Below are positions 1-5,160 of a stretch of DNA of 5,160 nucleotides, piece by piece. Under the pieces are notes generated by a model that saw only the letters and a list, made by a program, of their open reading frames with translations, did no database searches and had not been told where the DNA came from. The position numbers were made by a program, and so were the translations under genes. The stretch lies in assembly GCA_946002345.1 (NCBI GenBank), contig CAMFZA010000139.1:1-5160 (forward strand), read 5' to 3'. Each line of letters starts with the position of its first letter. The first letter of the stretch is position 1. This DNA comes from an uncultured Phascolarctobacterium sp. GTDB taxonomy: Bacteria > Bacillota > Negativicutes > Acidaminococcales > Acidaminococcaceae.

Positions 1-1043
1 GCATTAGATATATCAAGCAGCCTATCGTTTATTCCTTGCTGAACAGATTCAAACGTTTCTGATCCCATGCTTCCGGCTAATTCTTGACCTACTGAACGAA
101 TAGCCATAGCATGTCTACGGAAAATAGCATTTAGCTCAGTTTCTCCCCTTCTACGTGAACGACGTAAACGATTGATTGTGCTTCGCAAAATACTGTCGGC
201 TCCGTCAGCATTAGCATCGCCAGTAGATCCCTTCAGCACACCAATCGCGTCCTTCAAAGCTGCTTCAAGCTGCTGAACGGGACTGTTAAGTCTTCCTGCT
301 AATCCCTTTTCTTTAGCAAAATCATTAAGACAATCAACGAATACCTCATAGCCACTGCGCTCTAGAAGCTCTTCTTTTATTTCCTCATCGGTCTCAACCA
401 TATAATCCAGATATGATTCAGCATCTAAAAAACATATTCTTAAATTATCGGTTTCATCCGGCGGCAAGACATTCCTTATATCCTGCTCAATACGACATTG
501 GTTTTCTGGTGTATTACCAGTACGAGCCATCTTATTCACAACTAAGATCATTTCATTTAGTTTTCCAACACCATTATCTTCATTGTTCTTCTGATTCTTA
601 GTTTCATAGGCTATTTTTTTAAAATTGTCAATCATCAAGGAATCAAAACCTTCATTGGTTATAACATAAACCAACAAATCAGCCTTGGCAATAGCTTTAT
701 ATGTAATTGCATCATGATCAGGACGAATCCCTGTTTGAATGCCTGGAGTATCAACTACGTCCATACCGCTCCATTTGTAGACCTTACGTGCACCTGTAGT
801 AATACCAGCACCTATCTCCACGTCTTCGTCACCAGTAAGCATCTTGATAATGCTGGATTTACCACCGCTATATTGACCTATGAATACTAGGCTTAACTGT
901 CTATTGCCATCAACAGCCAAACTATCAAGTGCATCATAGTTCAATTCCATACCTGTTTTTTCTTCAATGTCTTCAAATGTTCGTTCTGTTTTCTCACGTA
1001 GTTTATCCACAGCCTTTGTTATCTCTGCAATTTCAAACTTCAT
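1..1043 (-). CDS. Dynamin-like GTPase, LeoA-type (C-terminus beyond left edge)
   Basis: The frame runs open from ATG 1041-1043 to the left edge: 347 visible residues and no stop, so the gene is cut by the window, not broken. The start is backed by a well-spaced Shine-Dalgarno. A helical N-terminus (about 1-45) leads into a G domain: P-loop GQYSGGKSS at 56-64 (K62, S63), candidate switch I Thr at 82/83, G3 DTPGI at 98-102, and NKMA at 170-173 in the G4 position after a hydrophobic strand. The P-loop closely resembles the dynamin-family form. The rest is charged and helical, with a basic cluster RLRRSRRR at 292-299 that could bind acidic lipids or nucleic acid (inference). No hydrophobic membrane segment is visible; one could lie beyond the edge. 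Canonical G4 has Asp where A173 stands, so guanine specificity is uncertain. It is the last visible gene of the operon and a diverged relative of the GTPase upstream. A GTPase is near certain; dynamin/LeoA-like is likely. Confidence 0.93.
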   Translation of the reverse strand, partial: MKFEIAEITKAVDKLREKTERTFEDIEEKTGMELNYDALDSLAVDGNRQLSLVFIGQYSGGKSSIIKMLTGDEDVEIGAGITTGARKVYKWSGMDVVDTPGIQTGIRPDHDAITYKAIAKADLLVYVITNEGFDSLMIDNFKKIAYETKNQKNNEDNGVGKLNEMILVVNKMARTGNTPENQCRIEQDIRNVLPPDETDNLRICFLDAESYLDYMVETDEEIKEELLERSGYEVFVDCLNDFAKEKGLAGRLNSPVQQLEAALKDAIGVLKGSTGDANADGADSILRSTINRLRRSRRRGETELNAIFRRHAMAIRSVGQELAGSMGSETFESVQQGINDRLLDISN

Positions 1044-1097
1044 ATTCTTATCCTTCTTTCTGCATTCCTTAAAGCTTAAGTAAGGTACCAACACCAT
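1044..1097 (-). other. 54-base intergenic spacer within the operon
   Basis: This gap separates the stop of the GTPase-Sel1 gene from the ATG of the second GTPase. It holds the downstream Shine-Dalgarno and a short AT-rich inverted repeat at about 1068-1080 (CTTAA, three-base loop, TTAAG). The repeat is too weak and lacks the U-run of a terminator. I see no clear -35/-10 pair, so read-through from upstream is the simplest reading. Confidence 0.6.
1051..1057 (-). promoter_or_regulatory. Ribosome binding site of the second GTPase gene
   Basis: On the minus strand this reads AGAAGGA, followed by a 7-base spacer and ATG at 1043. It is a good Shine-Dalgarno match at normal spacing and fixes the start of the downstream GTPase. 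Confidence 0.8.
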
Positions 1098-3884
1098 TTA
1101 ACGGAAAAGATTGGCTAGATTAGCATGAGCTTCTTTATTACCCTTCGCATCTGCAAGCCTATACCATGCCTCAGCATAGCTATAGCTAGGATCTTTACCT
1201 TCCCCATTGTAGAAACAACTACCTAGATTATTCTGTGCATTATCATTACCGCCTTCAGCACCACGCTCATACCATTTAGCAGCTTCCCTATTATTCTGCT
1301 CACAGCCATGACCTAAGCGATAAAGATTTCCCAAACAGGATTGAGCCTCTGCTACATTGTGTAATGCAGCTAACTCATAATATTTAAAAGCTTCTACATA
1401 GCTTTGCTGAACGCCCAATCCAAAGTAATGACAGTCGCCTAAGTACTTGCCAGCTCTATAATACCCCTTATCAAGAGCGAGCTCATACCATATCATGGCC
1501 TCCTTATAATCTTTATCTGTATCCAATCCAAAATAGAAGCAATCGCCCACTAAGCTAGCAGCTTTTCCGTGGCCTTGCCTTGCAGATTTTTCTGCCCATT
1601 TAGCAGCTTCACTCCAGCTTTTTCCCAGAGACGGTAAATCACCATTCGCATAATGCTTTGCAATATCCCACTGGATTAAAACATTTTCTAAATCTGCATC
1701 TGGATCGTAACCCGCTAGCACTTGTTTCTTGGGAGGTTGTTCCACTCCTCCCATCTGCTGTCCACCAGGCTGTGGCTTAGGCTCTGGCATATTAGGAGCT
1801 TGCCATTCAGGTGCTTTTCCTGCCAAAATCAAGGTACAACCAGTCAATTGTTCTACTAAATTGCCATACCGTTGGACTCTTCTATATACATCATCCCCAG
1901 GATTAGTAATAGTGAATTCAGAATTATTTCCACTTATGCAACCATTATCTACATTTAAAAACCCAGTAATCATATTTTGGGCATTACTTGTTTTGGTAAT
2001 GAGCACTTCTTCCTGAATCAAATCAGCTAAGCCTCTTATTAACTGTGGATTATCTGTTTCATTGCCGCTAACACAAATTAATACCGCACGACCAGGAATA
2101 CGAGCCATTTTCAATGCTCTTTGCTTTAACTCATCCAAATGCAAATGATCACATGCTGCATCTAAGACCTGCTTATTCATACTTAGAAGATTTTGATTTA
2201 ATTTGCTAGCAGTGTTCAACTCCAAATCATGGAATTTAGCGAGATTATCTCGCATCTCTTGGTACTGTTCCACAACCTTATCGAAATATCCATCCATGAT
2301 TTTTTCATTAAAGACTTTATGCATTTGTGTACTTAGATTATTGACAATACTCGTAATATTTTCCATTAATGCATTACGAAGCTTATTTATCGCTTTACGT
2401 ATTTTCTCCTCTTTACTGGTAAAAAAAGAGCTAATAATTGAACCAACAAAGCTTATCACGCCTAATGCAATGCCTATAGGTCCACCCAGAATTATTCCTA
2501 CAAGTGCCAAGCCAGCCATTGCAAAGTTAGTTATCCCGCGTACGTCGATAATCTTTACACCTTCGATGCCTCCACACTGCAAACGTTGAGTAATTGCCAA
2601 CCTATTATTAAATTCTTTTGCGAACTCTTCAAGATTCTCCTGACAATCATCCCCCAATTCAGCTAGAATGTCACCTGCAAGCTGGTCAATATGCAAACTT
2701 TTTACAGCATCTTCCCAATATTCTCCTGCATTTTTACAATCGTAATACTCTCTTGCAAAGCCTTCAGCATTATTACGTAATGTCCCATCTACATTCTGTA
2801 CAAACTCATTTATCCTATTCTCAGCCTGTTTCTTAAAGGAATTACGTAATTTTCCCAATCGTTGCAAGGCATCATTGAAATCCTTCAAAACCCTAACACA
2901 TCCACGAGCCTGTTCCTGCAAATGCTGGACAACATCCCATACTTCCTTGTATGTACAATCCACATAGTTTTTATACTGGAAAAAGCTACCCTTTCTTTTA
3001 ATCTCATTAACAACAGCAGCTTCCACTAATTCAATATTGCTAATTTGACGTAATACTTCAGCATATTCCTTGTAACTCGCCTGCTGAGATAAAAAAGCAG
3101 CATGCAAATTCGCATAAATAAACTGTATATGCTCATGCTCCTGCCTACCCTGCTGACTTACCATTTGCAAAAATGTTTCCCTCATTGCATCCAAGCGACT
3201 AGGCTCCATTTTTCTTTGCAAATCACGCAAGGTTAGTTTGGATATTTTACCTTCCGGAATTGCCTGCTTAACATTGATAAGTACAATAATGCTCTTACCC
3301 ATCTTTTTAAGCTCAACAAAAGCAGCAGCATCAGGTTGCTTAGGTGCATCGTCAGCAAATAGGAATACCATCATATCAGCATATTTGGCAGCATGATATG
3401 CCTTTTCCTCATCTTCACGACCGGCAGTAGCTGCTGCCGCAATGCCTGGAGTATCATAAATCTGCATGCCGTTCCAGCAATAGCCTCTTACATCCAAAGT
3501 GGTTCTCTGTGCACCCTTACCAATGCTTTCACCCTGCCCTCTCGTCAGAGTTTCCATAAGAGTAGACTTGCCTGCCATGGTACGACCAAATACAACTACG
3601 TTAAACAAAGCTAAATTGCTTTGTTTATTCTGAAGGTCGTCAGCAACATCCTTATGTAAGCGGCATAACTCACTATGATAATCATTACAGCTTGTTAAAA
3701 ACTGCTCTAAATATTCAGGAATCTTTGCCTCTTTGTCTTTGATTTTAGCCTTCAGAGAAGTCAACTCTTGACCAAACAACTGTGCATTGGCTTCGATATC
3801 GGCATTATTCTGTTTTGCAATAATAAAGCCTGCTTCAGCAGCCTTTTTACAGGCTGCTAAAGCATTTTGTAAATCCTTATCCAT
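1098..3884 (-). CDS. Dynamin-like GTPase with membrane hairpin and C-terminal Sel1 repeats
   Basis: This is a complete 928-residue protein; ATG at 3884, TAA at 1098-1100. Order of parts: charged helical N-terminus (1-90); G domain (about 93-300) with P-loop GRTMAGKST at 100-108, G3 DTPGI at 144-148 and a degenerate G4, NVKQ, at 204-207; helical stalk (300-450); hydrophobic Gly-rich hairpin at 451-488; more helix (490-590); an unassigned alpha/beta segment (about 596-690); a Pro/Gly/Gln linker (691-722); and Sel1 repeats (738-928). A G domain plus helical stalk with a hydrophobic tip is the general plan of bacterial dynamin-like proteins, which bind and reshape membranes. Sel1 repeats normally form a superhelical protein-binding scaffold. 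There is no signal peptide, so I place it in the cytoplasm at the inner membrane face. It starts 9 bases after the AAA+ gene, suggesting translational coupling. Neither its specificity for GTP nor its partner is shown by the sequence. GTPase with Sel1 repeats is near certain; dynamin-like is likely. Confidence 0.95.
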   Translation of the reverse strand: MDKDLQNALAACKKAAEAGFIIAKQNNADIEANAQLFGQELTSLKAKIKDKEAKIPEYLEQFLTSCNDYHSELCRLHKDVADDLQNKQSNLALFNVVVFGRTMAGKSTLMETLTRGQGESIGKGAQRTTLDVRGYCWNGMQIYDTPGIAAAATAGREDEEKAYHAAKYADMMVFLFADDAPKQPDAAAFVELKKMGKSIIVLINVKQAIPEGKISKLTLRDLQRKMEPSRLDAMRETFLQMVSQQGRQEHEHIQFIYANLHAAFLSQQASYKEYAEVLRQISNIELVEAAVVNEIKRKGSFFQYKNYVDCTYKEVWDVVQHLQEQARGCVRVLKDFNDALQRLGKLRNSFKKQAENRINEFVQNVDGTLRNNAEGFAREYYDCKNAGEYWEDAVKSLHIDQLAGDILAELGDDCQENLEEFAKEFNNRLAITQRLQCGGIEGVKIIDVRGITNFAMAGLALVGIILGGPIGIALGVISFVGSIISSFFTSKEEKIRKAINKLRNALMENITSIVNNLSTQMHKVFNEKIMDGYFDKVVEQYQEMRDNLAKFHDLELNTASKLNQNLLSMNKQVLDAACDHLHLDELKQRALKMARIPGRAVLICVSGNETDNPQLIRGLADLIQEEVLITKTSNAQNMITGFLNVDNGCISGNNSEFTITNPGDDVYRRVQRYGNLVEQLTGCTLILAGKAPEWQAPNMPEPKPQPGGQQMGGVEQPPKKQVLAGYDPDADLENVLIQWDIAKHYANGDLPSLGKSWSEAAKWAEKSARQGHGKAASLVGDCFYFGLDTDKDYKEAMIWYELALDKGYYRAGKYLGDCHYFGLGVQQSYVEAFKYYELAALHNVAEAQSCLGNLYRLGHGCEQNNREAAKWYERGAEGGNDNAQNNLGSCFYNGEGKDPSYSYAEAWYRLADAKGNKEAHANLANLFR
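1101..1673 (-). repeat. Sel1/TPR-like repeat array in the GTPase C-terminus
   Basis: Residues 738-928 of the 928-residue GTPase repeat with a 36-residue period. The aromatic anchor falls at W763, W799, Y835, W871 and W907, and the LG position at G780, G816, G852 and G888, with a capping copy at A924. Each unit resembles the Sel1 pattern LG-x-x-Y-x-x-G...EAxxWYExAA-x-x-G. The copies have diverged in sequence, so this is a protein-level repeat and not a recent DNA duplication. Such arrays usually bind other proteins. Confidence 0.9.
2421..2534 (-). other. Hydrophobic hairpin segment of the GTPase-Sel1 protein
   Basis: Residues 451-488 are almost without charge and rich in Gly, Ala, Ile, Leu and Val. 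Two hydrophobic stretches are split by a GGP turn near 467-469, and the segment is followed at once by the charged KEEKIRK (491-497). It is long enough for a re-entrant or two-helix membrane hairpin. In bacterial dynamin-like proteins a hydrophobic tip of this kind inserts into the bilayer; that role here is inferred. Confidence 0.7.
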
Positions 3885-3893
3885 TGTCCCTGC
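3885..3893 (-). promoter_or_regulatory. Intergenic ribosome binding site, AAA+ stop to GTPase start
   Basis: Only nine bases, reading GCAGGGACA on the minus strand, separate the TAA of the AAA+ gene from the ATG of the GTPase-Sel1 gene. The AGGGA core is a plausible but closely spaced Shine-Dalgarno, two bases from the ATG. A ribosome terminating on the AAA+ gene would cover it, so translational coupling is likely. Confidence 0.6.
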
Positions 3894-5160
3894 TTATTTC
3901 CCGAATGTCGGAAAGCGCTCCTTATAAATATCATCCGTAAAGAGTAATCTATTTTCAGAATCAAGTGAATTCTTCTCTAAAGCTATGGATTTTAACTCCT
4001 CAAAAAGCTGACGCAAATCTGCACCCGATGGACGCATCGCTTCTAATGCTTCATTGACAGCATTTTTATTACCCATGCTTAGCTTTATTTGTACATCAGG
4101 GCTAAGAATTGTTTCTGCTCGCTTAACCTCATCATTCTTAACCTCAACTTTGATGCAATTATAAAGCTGTTCTGCCTCACATTCTCCAATATCATGGACA
4201 TGCTTATCCTTTTGAGCAAAGCTATATAACATAGCCTTACCATTTTCCTCAGTGGGATTATCAAATAACAGTTGTTCATCCAATCTACCTTTACGTTTCA
4301 TCGCTTGGTCTATGCCATAAAAATAATTGGTTGCTGCCATAAATACTACCTTACAATCAGGACTACGCAGTCCCGTCTTATTGGTATCTGATAAGTAATT
4401 AAGCAATGTTCCACGCACAACTGGATTGAGAACAGCTTTTCCTACAAGGCTATCAAACTCATCAAAGAAAAGGATTATTCCCTTTGCTCGCATGATTTTA
4501 GAAAAGCGCAAAGTTTCTTCAAATATCAAATCTAATTTTTCTAACTGTTGTTCAGGTAAAGCACTAGCAAAATCCTGACTCAAAACCTTGAAGAAGTAAA
4601 AATCTGACTCACCCGCTACGGCCTGTGCCATAAAGGATTTTGCATTGCCAGGAGGTCCATACATAATAATACCTCTAGGAACATCTACATGCAAATCCTC
4701 ATATTTCTTACGTAAAGACCTATCGGCCTTAATATAGTTGACCTGCCGCATGATACGCCTTTTGACATCATCGTACCCTATAACGTCCTTAAGCTTATAG
4801 GTATTGTCCTCCGCAAACTGAAGGTAATTATCGCCATGTGGTATTAAAACTTCAGAAAAGACCTTGGACTTCATCCTTTCGATAGCATCTATTTCAACTT
4901 CATCAAATACATAGTCAAAAGCCATTTTCGTCTCTTCATTGTCAGCGAATTTTTCTACATTAAATTTATTTTTCAATTTATCAGTGAAAGTTTTAATATC
5001 ACTACCTGACATATTAGCAGAGCGACGTAACACATCTTCACAGAAGGACTTATTATCCAGAGTAAACTTTCCTAAATTAATATTAAATAAGCGTAGACGG
5101 TTATACTTATAAGGCAAGGGAATTAATATAGGAGTTTTAGCTAAACGCCTATTTGTGGGA
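3894..5160 (-). CDS. Tandem AAA+ ATPase, Cdc48/p97-like (N-terminus beyond right edge)
   Basis: The frame is open from the right edge to TAA at 3894-3896, giving 421 visible residues. Numbering here is from the Leu codon TTG at 5117, with 14 residues before it. That TTG has no Shine-Dalgarno and lies inside a conserved motif, so I do not take it as the start. Residues -14 to about 50 look like the end of a first AAA module: NRRLAKTPILIPLP, then a helical lid ending in SGSDI at 37-41. After a linker comes a full second module: Walker A GPPGNAKS 154-161, Walker B FFDEFD 217-222, sensor-1 N264, arginine-finger candidates R275 and R278 in RKGRLD, and lid SGADL 364-368. Classical AAA ATPases hexamerise and thread or disassemble protein substrates with ATP. 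Walker A has Ala where Gly usually precedes the Lys. No transmembrane segment or protease domain is visible. It sits directly upstream of the dynamin-like GTPases, which suggests it acts on them or their partners (inference). The AAA+ assignment is near certain; the tandem arrangement is likely. Confidence 0.93.
   Translation of the reverse strand, partial: PTNRRLAKTPILIPLPYKYNRLRLFNINLGKFTLDNKSFCEDVLRRSANMSGSDIKTFTDKLKNKFNVEKFADNEETKMAFDYVFDEVEIDAIERMKSKVFSEVLIPHGDNYLQFAEDNTYKLKDVIGYDDVKRRIMRQVNYIKADRSLRKKYEDLHVDVPRGIIMYGPPGNAKSFMAQAVAGESDFYFFKVLSQDFASALPEQQLEKLDLIFEETLRFSKIMRAKGIILFFDEFDSLVGKAVLNPVVRGTLLNYLSDTNKTGLRSPDCKVVFMAATNYFYGIDQAMKRKGRLDEQLLFDNPTEENGKAMLYSFAQKDKHVHDIGECEAEQLYNCIKVEVKNDEVKRAETILSPDVQIKLSMGNKNAVNEALEAMRPSGADLRQLFEELKSIALEKNSLDSENRLLFTDDIYKERFPTFGK
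4968..5160 (-). other. Remnant of first AAA module (D1) at the right edge
   Basis: The frame upstream of the TTG at 5117 has no stop and reads NRRLAKTPILIPLP, followed by YKYNRLRLFNINLGKF. This matches the stretch after the arginine fingers in classical AAA proteins (GRFDxPI-x-VPLP-x-x-x-x-R-x-x-IF-x-x-HL). The SGSDI at residues 37-41 sits where the lid SGADI motif belongs. The D2 module has its own copy of both motifs, so this one belongs to a preceding module. The Asp of GRFD is not seen at the expected place. Confidence 0.75.

Noticed and set aside
413..601. Plus-strand frame of 62 codons
   Set aside because: It lies antisense within the second GTPase gene, has no recognisable motif or good Shine-Dalgarno, and reads as a shadow of the minus-strand codons.
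738..753. 16-base exact match with 3441-3456 as a possible mobile or recombination repeat
   Set aside because: Both copies encode the DTPGI region of a G domain in the same reading frame, so protein conservation explains the match.
1067..1085. Inverted repeat between the two GTPase genes as a possible terminator or operator
   Set aside because: It allows only a five-pair AT-rich stem (CTTAA/TTAAG) or a five-pair CCTTA/TAAGG outer stem with no following T-run, which is too weak to call from one sequence.
1729..2016. Plus-strand frame of 95 codons beginning Cys/Pro/Gly-rich
   Set aside because: It mirrors the Pro/Gly linker and the alpha/beta segment of the GTPase on the other strand and has no independent support.
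2203..2589. Plus-strand frame of 128 codons with a hydrophobic product
   Set aside because: It is antisense to the hydrophobic hairpin and neighbouring stalk of the GTPase-Sel1 gene. Its length and Ile/Leu-rich character follow from the complementary codons.
4085..4279. Second minus-strand frame inside the AAA+ gene
   Set aside because: It overlaps the D2 module out of frame; the overlapped frame carries conserved AAA motifs and this one carries none.
5115..5117. TTG as the true start of the AAA+ gene
   Set aside because: There is no Shine-Dalgarno ahead of it, the frame continues upstream to the edge, and the residues on both sides form one continuous AAA-like segment.

Overview
The window is a compact, all-minus-strand protein-coding segment from a moderately AT-rich bacterium. 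Purine-rich Shine-Dalgarno sequences lie ahead of the two visible starts. The composition would suit an anaerobic Firmicute such as a Negativicute, but that placement is a low-confidence guess and no taxonomic marker is present. I see no RNA gene, mobile element, CRISPR array, attachment site or convincing terminator. Coding sequence fills the window apart from gaps of 9 and 54 bases.

In the direction of transcription (right to left) there are three genes. (1) 5160-3894: a classical AAA+ ATPase cut by the right edge. A TTG at 5117 looks like a start, but the frame stays open to the edge. The residues there match the end of one AAA module (second region of homology and lid), and a complete second module follows. 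The protein is therefore probably a tandem, Cdc48/p97-like double-AAA ATPase with most of D1 outside the window. (2) 3884-1098: a 928-residue dynamin-like GTPase. It has a helical N-terminus, a G domain, a helical stalk with a Gly-rich hydrophobic hairpin, a small unassigned alpha/beta domain, a Pro/Gly linker and C-terminal Sel1/TPR-like repeats with a 36-residue period. (3) 1043-1: a second dynamin-like GTPase, cut by the left edge after 347 residues.

The close spacing and shared strand indicate one operon. The two GTPases are divergent relatives, with matching G-domain segments around W-x-G-M...DTPGI, and neither has the canonical Asp of the G4 (NKxD) motif. Bacterial dynamin-like proteins are often encoded as interacting pairs. 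The unusual element here is the double-AAA remodeller in the same operon, together with a protein-binding Sel1 array fused to one GTPase. My working hypothesis is a membrane-associated machine in which the two GTPases co-assemble and the AAA+ ATPase remodels or disassembles them, or a partner captured by the Sel1 repeats. This recalls how NSF, Vps4 and p97 act on membrane assemblies in eukaryotes. The biological output (membrane repair, stress, phage defence or secretion) cannot be read from this window.
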